Shown: one piece after another, positions 24,901-38,000 of the stretch
Layout of the letters: every line of letters begins with the position of its first letter
How positions within the stretch are numbered: position 1 is the stretch's first letter
From: Cloeon dipterum
Taxonomy: Eukaryota; Arthropoda; Insecta; Ephemeroptera; Baetidae
Length of the DNA stretch: 64,000 nt
Reading direction: 5' to 3'
NCBI RefSeq assembly: GCF_949628265.1
Contig: NC_088789.1
Span: 14,748,886 to 14,812,885 of the forward strand
Position numbers and translations under genes: made by a program
Notes under the pieces: model-generated
What the model saw: only the letters and a program-made list of their open reading frames with translations
The model's database searches: none
What the model was told of the DNA's origin: nothing

Positions 24901-25323
24901 AATACAACGCAAAAAGTGTTATGCATGAGGAGCATAACACTGAGAAACAAACAAGCAGTTTGTGGTCTTGAACTATAGACTCGAGTGCAAACAAAACAGA
25001 TCGATTGATTTCAGGCCGTCGCATATTCAGCAACTAGTTGTTTTGACTTCCAGCTTTTGGCACTTGTTTGTATTTGTATGTTACAAGAAGTGCCGTCTTA
25101 AATTAGATTAGTGCGGAAGTTGGAATGTGAGATTTTGTAGGGTTGCATATAGTGGCTGTATTTATGTGAGCAAATCAAATAGACCGTCAAAGTAGGTCAA
25201 AGTAGGTCTAGCATAATTTCCAGATTATTGAACCTTGGTAATAAATGTTTGCCTTTTAAGGAGTGGAAATATCTGCAGTTTAAAGTCTAGAGGTCCTTGA
25301 AGAACTTTTAAATGCAACCTTTT
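21930..25323. other. Intergenic sequence between the GTPase and PAN-protein genes
   Basis: Mostly AT-rich, with somewhat higher GC at about 23100-23700. No convincing gene was found. A minus-strand 57-codon open stretch behind a good splice acceptor (24893 down to 24721) and a direct repeat of nuclear-receptor half-sites (25194-25209) are reported as findings. Confidence 0.5.
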
Positions 25324-25562
25324 CGCTACTTGCTGGTTTGCACCTTTCCAGCATGCGTGATTTGGCTTCACAGGACAAATGTCTAGCGTTTTAATGCAGT
25401 CCTCGGTGCGGAGGCAAGTGGCCCTTGAGTGGGCTGGGTCCCTGTGCGACCTGGTGCGCCCATGTTATCCGTTCGCGGCGTTATTGGGACCCAGGTTTCA
25501 GCATTCGTGCTAGTGCAGTGCGCGCCCTTCCCGGTCCTCGGACAGGGATAAAACGCAAAAAA
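25324..25562 (+). mobile_element. SINE-like element, 5'-truncated copy
   Basis: About 230 bases match 62943-63180 on the same strand with only about eight substitutions and one small indel by eye. The match covers the segment from CGCTACTTGCTGG through GTTATTGGGACC to CGGTCCTCGGAC and ends in an A-rich tail. The tRNA-like head seen in the 62.8-kb copy is absent. There is no long open frame shared between copies, which fits a non-autonomous retroposon. Confidence 0.7.
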
Positions 25563-26042
25563 TGGAATGAAAAACTTATTTCTTAAGTGTAAGGTTAATT
25601 ATTTTTCTCCTTTTGAGCATCTTCTTTGCAATAAAAATTTGTCTCGTATATAATACTGCTCTGTTGGTTCTCATTTGAAAGCACTTACTTGTATCCTCAA
25701 TTATATCAACCTGCCTAAAACTATCCTTTCAACAAAAAATTACAAAATCATATCTTTCTCCTTCAGCGTCGCACTGAATAATTCCCCTCTCACGCAATTC
25801 ACGAATTCAGCGAAAAAAGAGAAAAAAGTGCATGGTGTCAGTAGGAGCGACGTCAGGAAGGAAGAGGAGGAAGCGATCAGGTATTCAGCAGCGAGGAGGA
25901 ATGAATTTTCGCCGAAGGTGGAGGTGGCTACGCGCCGGAGGCATTGACTTCGCTCGCTGGTAGAGCCAGGTGAAGACGCTTCTACCTTTTTCTTGCGACC
26001 AGTCATCCTGCTGCTGGTGCTCGGGCGGCGAGTGTCTCTGCC

Positions 26043-29000
26043 ATGCTGCTGCCTCTGTTGTTGCTGCTGGCGGCGCCCGTCCGCGGGGTTGCCACGGCCA
26101 AAAATGCCGACAAGGGTGCCAAGCAAATGAGGGAGCAGGTGCCCTTAAATTCGCCCAGCTACTCGCTCATCCACATGGACCTCAGCACCGGCACGGACAT
26201 AGGTGAGACTCTTTACACACCCAAACGCATGGGCTGAATTATGTGTGTGTATCATCAACTTAGATTATTTATAAGTTATATTTGAAACTTATATCCGATT
26301 TAACTTATTTTGATTTGTTTTTGTAATGAAACGAGAAGTTAAATAGTTTGGTATTGTTCTGAACTCCCAAACCGATTTTCAAACATGAAAATTTTAATTT
26401 GAAAAAAGATTAATATATTGTCAAGAGTTATTTCCTGCCACCTTATTGTTAATTAAATTTATTTGCAACAGGCAATCTTATCCAAGAGAGGGATCAAATT
26501 TTCCACAGGAATTTTTATTAAACTAAATATCATTGCATAAAATACCATCAATAAATAATAAAAAATTTTGTAAGGAAGGCGTATCGGTTGGTAAGGGTTT
26601 CGAATTTGCATTTTGAGAAAATTGCAATAATTTTAGGACTGACTTTCATTATTATTATGAAACACAAGGTTAAAAAAACAAGCGGGAAGTCAGGATGAAA
26701 CGTTCAACCTGAAATCTTACGCTATTTTTACTATAACGAATTCTGCACATTTCCCGTTTTCTGTTTTTCCCTCCAAAAGATAAAGAACGGACATTTTGGT
26801 TCACATAATAGAATTGCAAGCGTGATTTTAAGACAGATAGAGCACAGATCCCGTTCTCGGCAGCATGGTGCTTCTTCATCTTTTGTTTCCGCGGCAACGG
26901 TTAATTAATTATTATGATCGTGTTGGCGCCGCCGCTAGGCTCCGAGACCGCACTCGCGAAAAGTCCGCGCCTGCTAAAACGAAAAAAATAAAAAAAATTG
27001 CACAGTATTTTCATAATGACTGACTGCTGCTGCGTGTTCCAGTTTCGTGGAGAGCATTTAGCCGGCTGGCTGCTCTTAGCGTTGCACAAAATCCTGTTGA
27101 TAGTGAGCGCATCTCATTACATAAAAAACCTCTAAACGAGCCAGTTTTCACGTTTTGAAGGCTACAGCCACCGCTCTGGGAGTTTTTTTACGCTGGCTGT
27201 AGTAAAAAATCTTGTTTATGGTCACAATTGCTCAAGATGATGAATGTAATGTATGTACATTTTTTCCTTTTTTGGCTGTCGTTAGTGATTGATTGAATTA
27301 ACTGCCAACAAATTTTGTCATGAGACAACTGACTCGTCATTCATAGTTCTAGTTGCATGATATATATAATTTTTAAAGTTTGTCAAAATGAAAATTTTCT
27401 ATAATATTGTATTTATTTTTCCGATGTTATTTTCTATTCACTTTTCCTCCTCTTGCTGAGCAAAAGATTCGAGAATAAACTGTAAAGGTATCTATCCAAT
27501 CTCGTGCACCTGTGATTTACGTCATTGTTGTGATTCCGTCATTTTTATAAAGCAATTCGCGAACATTTTGAGATAAAACTCGTATAGAGGGAAAACATAT
27601 AAAAGAAGTTCACATATAGGCTGGTTACGATGTGCGCACAGAAGCAATACCAAACGTAAGGGCAATTAAGTCGGCACAATGGCCTTCCCACGACAACAAT
27701 AGCACATCTCGTACTAGAGATAATAATTACGAGTTTCCACTTTAGAGCAATCCACGCGTGGCGCAAACTTATAGCGCTGCGTGCGTGAGCACGCGTGCGA
27801 TCATCTGGATTGAAATGCGAGCATCGCCCGACGCGATGAACGATGAAATTTGCAATTTGCGAAAAAGAAAACAATCATCGCGACCCAGACAAGCGTGAAC
27901 CGAAAAATTGAAAATTGCGGACGTTGAACTATGGGCGACAATCGATCGCGGAGCACGTTGCTCTTGGGAGTGCGTCGTTAGGCCAATTATTCAGAAATCT
28001 GGAAACAATTCATCCCGCCTCCACTTAGAATTCTCTCGAGATGTTGTGGGAAAATGAGATCACATCGAGACAAAGAGAACAGCAGCAGATGACGAAACAT
28101 TAAAGTGGTGCGCGTTGTGAAGTCACCAAAACTTCTTGGAATAAACCACTCGTGTCAATGTCACGAAGATTTGGCAAAAAATCGCGTCGCAGCAAATATT
28201 TTTATTTATAGACGTGTTTTGCAACCTACCATTACTCTTTTTAGTGTATGAATCAATCTAACTATGCATGTTGAGAAGAAACGGATATAGTTAGCAATGG
28301 TAGAAGGTGTTAAATTTTTTTGAGTAATATTTTTAAGTAAAAATACTATGATCAATATTTCCCTCCATTTCAGTAAAAAATTTAAGAAAAAAACATTGAA
28401 GTGTGAGTCACGTGAATTCATATTTATTTGATTTTTTAAAAACTACAGGTTGAGTTACTGCTGGACCTAGATGTGTCGACTTGCGATTAGATAACCTTTA
28501 ATTTATTCTCACTGACTCATTGCCAAAACAAAGGAGTCTAAAATAACAATAATTAAAGTTGCAAATGAAGTAAAATAAACAGGAAGTGCCTCTTGCTGGA
28601 GGAGGAAACAAAAAATAAAAATTGCGTCTGTTCAAATCCACACAGCATTGCAATCTGAATTCAGCACCGCTTAAACCTGCAATTTCGCAGAACGCGAGCC
28701 TAGTCCTCAAGTTAACACACGCCAGCTACCCGTGACCTTGGAGCCGGGAAGAAGCAGGCCAATTAATTACGAGATGAACAAAAAGAAAAAGCATCGTTGA
28801 CAACTGTTTAATCGCTTTATCGCCGCTGCAGTTGCATCAGCGCGCCGCAGAGCCGAGTTTTTTGCTCTTCACGACAAAAAGAGTTATTACCGCACGTGCG
28901 GTCAGGCTGGTTTTCACCTGCGCACAAACTTGTCGCGTCTTCGCAGGAAAATCAGCATGTGGGATTGATTTCCTTCCGAGAAGGAGCGCGGCGCCGGACG

Positions 29001-32000
29001 GCTTGCACAAATAATTGTCGGCGCAGGCGGTCGCGGCGGCGGCGGGTTCACGGGGTGGCCATGCATAAAAGAGGGCTCCGACCTTCCACAGTTTGACTGC
29101 TCCTCTTCTTCCTCCACGGCGACGAACTTTTTGTGCGCGGTGTGTGTGTTGGACGAGCGGTGGAAGAGATTGCCTGTGTTGATAAAACGCGCTCTTTCGG
29201 CTGGCTGCACGGCCGGGGTGACGTTCCGGCCCAAGGTCGCCGGCGGAACGCTCTATCGCTTTCGCGCGAACTCAAGGCGAGCACACGCCGAGTGCAAAGA
29301 TAATTAGGCGAGCGTTGTTTTTTCCCTTCATTCTATTAATCGACTCCTCGCTGCAGCCGGAAAAATCCAAGGGAAATAGGAAGGCGGTGAAAGAGGAAGA
29401 TTTTTTTGCATAATTTCTCTCGCCGCCAAGGATGTGGCCAGTTGCTTCGTGTATTAAATCTTCATTTGCATTTCTTCTTGGATGCATGCACGGCGGTTGT
29501 ATGTTTCTCTGTAATTAATTTAGCTTCCTGTCATTAAACTTGAACTTGGCAAAGGGATGCTGGAGGTTGATTGTGCGCTGCACATTGTATTGTGCGTTTG
29601 CATCAATTTCAATATGAGCAGGACGTGCGAATATTAGCGCTGATGAGAGCTGTATAATCCTGTACACTTAATTTCACGTCAGTTAAATATCGTTTGCTCA
29701 TCTGGCAAAAAAGTAACTGGAAAACTGAAGAGAATTTTAAACAAGCATTCAAACCTATAACGTTTCCAAAAATATTGAAACATATTTTTGACCAGTTGAT
29801 TTATACCTTCGGAAATAAATTGTGGAATGAATTCCTGACCGGTGTAACATAAATTTGTAAGGTATTTTCAATTAAATAAAATTCCACCCTACAATCAAGT
29901 CGAAAATTTATCATTCCATCTATAGCATTTTCTTTTTCTTAAGCATAATTTTTAAAAGTGTGATTTTGAATTTTCTGCGTATACAGAAGTCGTAAAAATT
30001 ATTTTTTCCCTCTTAATTAATTAATCTTAATTTTAAACAGGAAAAATACCTTTTTCAATAAAGATGCCTGCTAATTATGCCAATTTTCCAGGAGGATGCT
30101 TCGAGCGAGTTGCCATAGGAAGACGACTGGCCGAAGTTTCCATTTCGGTGCCTTTGACCATGCTGACTTCATGCGAGAAAAAGTGCTACGAGAACAACGA
30201 CTGCCGCGCCTTCAGTTTCGGGTGCGTTACTACAATCTACAATTCCTCCGCACTATGTATACGCTCTGATTTCAATCTACCGAAAGTGACACGCCATGCG
30301 ACAAATTGGCTCGCTCCTTCGTCCTTGCACCTAGAGAGCCTTTTAATTTGGAAATCAAGATTTCAATTATTGCACGAGTTTGCCACGCAATCTGCTGTGC
30401 AAAATGTCACCTAAAATATGACTTGAGTCAGTCGCCCAAGGATGAAAACTCCTTGAGTGAGCCCGAAAATTTGTAAAAAGGAAACGCAACAGTCTTTATC
30501 GCGTATCTCGTTTTTTAGTGGTCTTGGTCTAATCTCCGAGAGATTTCAAATTAAAAACACGTAGCTTGCTTGCTCATTTCCGCAGTGAAATTAATACTTT
30601 TCGCTGCAGTCGCGTGAAAAATTTCTGCTGCTGAAACATTCGTATAGTACGGTTTGTACCACACTGTCGACACGGTCCATAAAATTTTAAAAATAAATTA
30701 CAAATCTGAGCACAATCTTCTAAAAAAGAAAAAAATTTACTCATTGTATGAATAAAAACTTAATTTTGTGGTGGCAAATAGTTTCAATTTGATCAAGTTT
30801 TATTTGTAAAATCAAATTGAAATTTGAAAACAATAACTTTATATTTCAAAAGTGGTGCATATCTTTGCTTTCTCTTGAGTATTTTAAAATTACACAAAAA
30901 ATTAGCTTTTACCTCTTGATTAATTTTAGCAAGAAATTAGTAGAAAAGATTTCACGAATACTAATCAATGAGCAAAGAAAAATGCCATCGTATTTCTGTG
31001 TTCAAAGCATATTTATCTGATGTGAGGTGATGTTCAGAGAAACTAACTTGTTGGTTAATATACCTGGTTCAATATTTTACACTACTTAACACTTGCGATA
31101 GATTTCTCAGCCACCGAAAACATCAGTATCCCAAAAAAGCAGTTTTATCTGTTGAACAGTTGAAGTCTTACTTTTGAACTTGGAATCAATGAACATGATA
31201 ATTAATGGCATACCATAAAAAAGAAAATTAGCTCGTTAATGGTTAAGGTATAAAAAATATGCTCGACTTTCTGACCTTCTATTTGTAGCGAGGTGTTTAA
31301 ATGAATAGGAAATCATGCAATTTCAGCTTGTTGAAATAGATTAAGAATCATTTAAACGAACCAGCCCTTATAAACTGGCAATCGTATACATATAAACGTA
31401 GGTTAAATTTTCATAAGCGAAGTTTATTTTAAAGGTGTACAAGAAACTTCAAGCATGTGATATCTTTGAAAAAAATTAGCCTATGATCGTTATGATCTAA
31501 CATTTAAAAAAATTGTTCGGCAAAAATTCAATACATTTCAAACATTTTACTTCCAAAACGGAAACGTCGGCAAATATATTACTTTACAGAGAATAATTTT
31601 AACTATAAATTTCAGAGGGTGTGACAAAAACCTTAAGTCATTATTTTAAAAAGTGTCAAAATTAAATTAAAACTTTCAATTCAATGCTAATTTCGAATTA
31701 TATCTGCTCGTACGGGTATGGAATGGATATATACTTTATATGTTTGCTGATTCTCACAATTAGCTTTGATCAAATAAGAATAACGTCAGAAATATATTCA
31801 GAAAAATTCCTAAGATAGTCTGAATATGTTCTACTTGCTAGTACGGCCAGGAGTTTGAAATTTGAATAAATTTACAAAACTCTGAAAAATTTATTTAATT
31901 TTTAACTCCTGAATCGCCATTTTTATTCTTTTTCTATTATGCAGAATGGGCCGGCACGGTAACGGCACGTGCGAGATGCAAGTGAGGAACTCAGCCGAAA

Positions 32001-35000
32001 AGGCCGATCAGCGGCGGGGCAGACGGCCGCGCAAGCTGGAAACCACCCAGCAGCCTGAGGACCCCGACTACGACCTTTTCGAAAGGAAACCCGAGTGCGA
32101 CACGCCGTCTGACTCGCAGCACCCACCTGGGGAAGGAGTAACGATGGTCCCGCCTTTCCTTGGCAATGTGGACAACATGGGTCACGGCCAAGGCCACGAG
32201 GACAACAACAGGCCCGGACAGGGCGCACAAGCAGGTGAGTGTTGTTTTTTTCGCGGTGAACAGGATGGTGACAATTCTCTGCTGATGAAAATTATTGCAA
32301 TTGCTTTTTTACGACTTGGCCGATGATTCATGCTGCAAAGAAGAGTAATGGATGTTTCGTGGTGGGTGCCGCCAAATTACTCAATTAGCAAATGACTTCT
32401 CTAGAACGCGCAGCCATTTGGACTCGTAATTTTTAGGAATTTAATATGACGTGCAGGCAAAAACAAATTGTTTCCTATGATATAGTAAAACCTAGTTTCA
32501 AACCATTTGAGCAAAACGCGTCGCAATGCCAAGAATTTTATCGCTTTCACGTTTACCTAAACCACAGCAATTTCTCAGGATGTAAGTTTTTATCAAGCCT
32601 TCTTGCGAGAGCAGAGCTGCAAATCGATATTTTTCGTTGAAAGGGAACTTGCCATTATTTGGAATCGAATTTTATTGAGTGGCAAAGAAAACAAACTACG
32701 ACTCGTTTAGAATAAACAATACAGCTTTTTTAATAGTTAAAAATAGCTGCGCCTTCGTTATGAGATTCGACGGAGCAATTCACGCGCTAACAAGCATGAG
32801 CCCCTGACAAAGCTGCAACCTGCCGCGCACGTGTGCGCAACGTGAAACATAAACAGAAAGAACGACGTATACACGCTACTCTCACATTGTCCCACTCGTG
32901 TTTGCCTTGATTGGCCGGACAATCACTTCTGCTCATTATTTTGGATTCATTTTTTTATTTAACTTTGATTTAAATTATCAGTTCAAAGTGAATGAATTCG
33001 TTACACCAGACCATTAAAGTAAAATAAAGGGCGTCAAGAGGTGAAGGAACGAAGTACTGTTACATATGTCCCAGCAATATTGCATTGAATCACAAAAAGG
33101 TTGCAAGAGAGTGGCATATAGCAAGAATTACTCAATTTGTTTATCTTCAGCAACCAAACGTGGTTAATTAATTGTTCTATTTTTGTATAAACATACCATC
33201 TAAATCACCTGCAAAGGCTTCAAAGCACTTAAAAACGCTTCCTTCAAAGAATACACAGTTGAAAAATATAAATTAATGAAGTCTTCAAACACAACCGTAT
33301 CACAACAATTATGTACGGGAGGAATGGCCTGCAATACTGATTTCCTTCCAGTTATAACGTATAAAGTATATTAAATTGACAATTTTTTTGAGACATTTTT
33401 AGGCTTTTAACAAAATTTGTTTACTCAAATATAAGAAATAAATTTGAATATTTTTGAGGTTTTCATATTTTTTTAAGTCAGAATAGTCCCGATTTGTACA
33501 TCATTTATGAGGTATCATTAAATTTGGTTCAAAATAAATCTGATATATACTGAATTAATTTAAAAACGGGGTTTAATGCGGATGTTATTACTTCCAATAA
33601 AATGTGCATTGCTGACCTGTAGAGAGCTAGGGAAAAGTTATAAATTTGTCAAAGAACACATAAAGATTTCTCTGAATTCAACGTGAAAAATTTCAGTCCC
33701 TGCAAATTTGTTTTTAATTCGTAAAAATTGCACACGGTCTAAAACCATCTAAAATGAGCGCCCAAACCCATAAAAATATTTTTCTTGCTTTAAAAACACC
33801 GTCAAATTTACCTGGTTACTAACAGAGACGCACTAAAGAAGCTCATTTTTAGAACCTTTATTTGTGCAGTAAATTTTATAATACACAGTCCTATGAGTTA
33901 AACACTATGCATTATTCGTGAAGCCAGTTCACACAAGCCAAAAACATTTGCATGTTAGTCGGTAAATGGTATCTCCAACTGACTTTTGGCGGTTTACTAC
34001 TCGAATATGATTGAGTTTCTAATTTATTTACGTGCCAACGAGTCTTAAATAAGGCTTAAACACACACCAAATCATTGATTCCCACTTTCCTTCCAACATT
34101 TTAACTGATGGTCAGTAAAATCCTTTGTTTTCAACAGTCCCAAGGATTTCTGTTCAGAAGGCTATAAGATAAATGTTGCTCAGTGATTTATTGTTCTAAA
34201 TTTATCGTGTCTCCACACTGCGGTCCCTAGGAGCACAGCGCGCGCCTAGTCATCTCGCTGAGTAACCACAAAAAGGTAATTGGTGGAGTGGCACAGCCTT
34301 GGTGCACATTCTGATTGCAGCTCATGCGCCGTCTGATTATCCCCCGTACACTCTGCGGTGCGGCGTTTTATTTTAATTTCCCTGGAGCATTAGCGTCGGC
34401 CGAGACTCACCTTGGAGGCGATTCGGGCCGCCGTCGGCCGATGCGCGCTCAAACGTCACGCAATTTACATTTTCCGCCTCGTGGCCTATGCAATTTGACT
34501 GCGCCTCCATTCTTTGCATGCGCGATGCAAGTGAATTCATTGTTTGCCGAATTTCACATTGTCTTTGCATTTCCAAACCCAAAAGCAATTTAAACTACAG
34601 TCATCCAAGTTCAACCGCAGCTCTAATATTAAAATTTAAGCTGCTAAAGTGATTTTGAATAAAAAAAATGCTAAAATATTGTTTATCATAAAACTTCTTG
34701 GGTTGGAATATAACTTGGTCAAAACCTTTCTGCAACCAAAGGATTTTTATAAATCAACTTGATATACAATTTTCAATTTTAGGAAGAAATTGTAATATTT
34801 GAAATATATTTTCTGATACTCAAATAAAATTCCAAATAAAGCTAGGAAGAAGTTGTTTTTAAAACTCATGTTGAGACGCCAGTGTGATAAAGAGTTAATT
34901 TTATTTTACTTTACGCATCAAAACATTTAGTTTCAGAGTAAAAAAACCGGCCTACTGAAGAAATTTCACATGATTTGCGCATCATAATTTTCAGTGCCTT

Positions 35001-38000
35001 TGTTTCTGTTTAATATTATACAAACGGATCTAATTTGTTGTTTCTTTGATATCATTATTTAGTGTCTGTTTTACACTGCGTGTGTATAGTAAAAAATCAT
35101 TCTTATATTTCGCTAAGGGCTGTAACAGTAGAGAAAAAATGGAAACCTGAAAACACACTTTATTTGGCTATTCTAACCCGTTGGCTGGCATTGCTGAGGC
35201 ATTCTCAGGAGTTTTAAAGCAGTTTTGAGCAGTTCGAGGATCTAAAACTGGCTCCCAATGTCAGAGATGGTAAAAAGTGGTTAGTTAAGTGACTTGAAAA
35301 GCTTAAATGGCCCAACGGGGCTCCGACTCGTCACTTGCTGGTTTTCGCACCTTTCCAGCGGCCTTAGGGACAAATGTCTGGCGTTTCAATTAAAGACCTC
35401 GGTGCGGGGAGGCGAAAAGATGGCCACATAGGGCCCAAGCTCCTCTGCGGGCACTCGGGACACTTGTTCCATGATATCCACTCGGCGGTGTTATTGGGAC
35501 CTTGGACCCGGTGAGCTCATAGCCCACGGGAAGTACTCACTTTAGACATAATTAAATTTTTCCTGATTTACAACATAGTTTTCTTACGATGGTATGTAGA
35601 AGAATGTTCATAGTTCCTAAACAAAAATATCATATTGGCGTAGGAAATAATTTTTTCCAAAAGAAAAAATTAACAGGTGAGAATAGTAATGATTTAATTG
35701 TGCTTTAATGGCTTTCATGAAGGTGCTAGAATTGGAGGTGTCAAATGTCTTCATGAAAAGGATATCATTTTTTCTATATTTTCGTCTGGAGGTTGTGAGC
35801 GCACAGCTAATTTTGAGGTCATCGCTAACCTCTTTCTCATTCTGTGAAAAATACGCTAGGCATACAAAATAATTATGACTCCTCGCGGAATCACTGCAAT
35901 TATCTAAGCGTCAGGCGCAATCCAGCAGCAGTAGTCCCGTGGATCTTTTCAAAATAAGCAAGGTCAGTGTCGAAGCCTTGCTACGCGAAGCAAAAGACAA
36001 ATACAATACACACGTTAACGAGGAGGAAAGGCTTTTGCCTTTGTGTATTCAAAGAAAGTATCCGGCACGAATCGCAGTTTAATTTGGCGAAGAGTGTGTT
36101 ATAATTGCATAATTTAGCTGCACGCAAATTACCTGTTTTGACTGTCAATGTCGGGGAAAAAATGGTTGTATCCTGAACGAATGGAGTGCTCCCTTCACAC
36201 CGCGCGCAACGCAGAGTGTCGAGTCTTTTTTGATTCCCCACCTCAGGCATGTATTGTGCTTTTATGAACATCTCACGGGAAAGCACCTCATTTAATTTTC
36301 GCCGGCGCTAGACGCCATCTCGAATCGCGTGGGTCCCGCGCGCCAACTTGCAGTCATGCTGGAAAAGCAGATTTTCTCGTTGCTTGTGCTTGTGCTGCTG
36401 GTGCTGGGCACGGGCCACTCTTCGCATTTCGAGAGCCCAAGATTCAGAAATGGGCCCAGGAACATCATCATCGTCGAGGAGGCGGACCAGTGTAAGTGAA
36501 CGTGTGATTTGTTGCGTAGCACTAGCGAGAAGTTGCTCTAATTTTTAGCTCGCTTGCGTTTGCTTTTGCAAGATGCGCAGAAAGTTTGTTTCTTCAGACC
36601 GTGTTACAGCATTTAGATTGCTGCATCTTGATTTGTTTCATTTTCGTGTTAAAGTCCTTTCAACTATGCAGTCGTGTATTTTATCTTATTAATATCTTAT
36701 TAAATTCATTCGAGATTTACAATTTTTTTTTATCAAAATCTAATCAAATTGTAACTATAGCAGATTCAACTGCATATGTTATAAATTTTTGTTTAGTCAA
36801 TTTTAAACAGGGTTTACTTGATTTTAAAATTAAAAAGGATAAAAATGATAATTATTTGATAATAATTTTAAAAATTGTTCTACAAGTGTGAATTATTTAT
36901 TGAGAAAATAGTTTTTTATTAGATTTAATTATCGTGAAACTCAAAACGTGGAAGGATTTTTATTAAATAATCTTTTATAATTATTTATCTTTTGATGCTA
37001 CTATTTAAACTATTCATCTGAGAAGAACAATGAAAAGGTTTCTAAATCAACATACGCATAAGCTTTTGGCTTTCACAGTGCATTGAATTGAAAGATGCAG
37101 ATCGTCCGTGTAGATCTTCAGTCCCATTTCCTCCTCACATCAGAGAATTGCTCGAAATATCCATTTTATACAAGTCGGCGCCGTTCAACATGTACTCACG
37201 CCGCAAGTAACAATAACAAATTACTATTTGAGAACAATTCGCGGAAACATTATTTCGCAACACGTTGGATGAATCGTTTACGTTCATATAATCCCCCATC
37301 CGGTCTCTTTGCTATGGCTTTGCGACCGAGGCAATATTTGACAGAGAACCGCGACAGGACAAGTGGAAATAAACACCTTTTCCCGCCTGATGATCAAAGT
37401 CTTTATAATCCCGTATTTGCTATTTCTAGACGGCGCCTCGTTGGTTTTCCTTATCCAAGTTAACTTCCCTCACCACCATGACGTGACAGACGTTTTTTCA
37501 AACAATTTCAAAATAAAAATTTCTCAGAATATGCATCACGATCTTTTGTACTCGCTGTACCAAGAAGATCGAAATCTCGTGCGTGCATTATTATTCAAAT
37601 GGTTATGAAGGTGACGAAATCGGCCTGTGCCAACAAGAGCGATTTTCTCACGCATTAGAGGCTAATTGCAATTAAACTGAGTACCAGACGAAATGAATAA
37701 TTAATTGCGAGACGGAGTAATGCTCTTTGTGTTTAAATGCCTAGTGAGCACAAACGTGCATGAAATTGCGTTGTGTTTAAAAAAAACTCGCTCGTCAAAA
37801 GGAGCAGAAAAACCTACCGCAACGTATTGCTCTGCTCTTATCGTGCGATCATCGTTTCAGGTTTAATTAGGCTTTGTTTAATCCGAAACGGGAACTTTAT
37901 GGAAAGAAAAAAAACCACTCATCGTGTTTTAAATACAATTACATAGTTGCTGTTTTGTTCTGTGCTTTCTTTTCATCTTTAGTTGCGCATAAAATTATGA

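Noticed and set aside
37095-37463. A 122-codon open frame within a PAN-gene intron
   Set aside because: No domain, no compatible splice sites, and composition like the surrounding intron.
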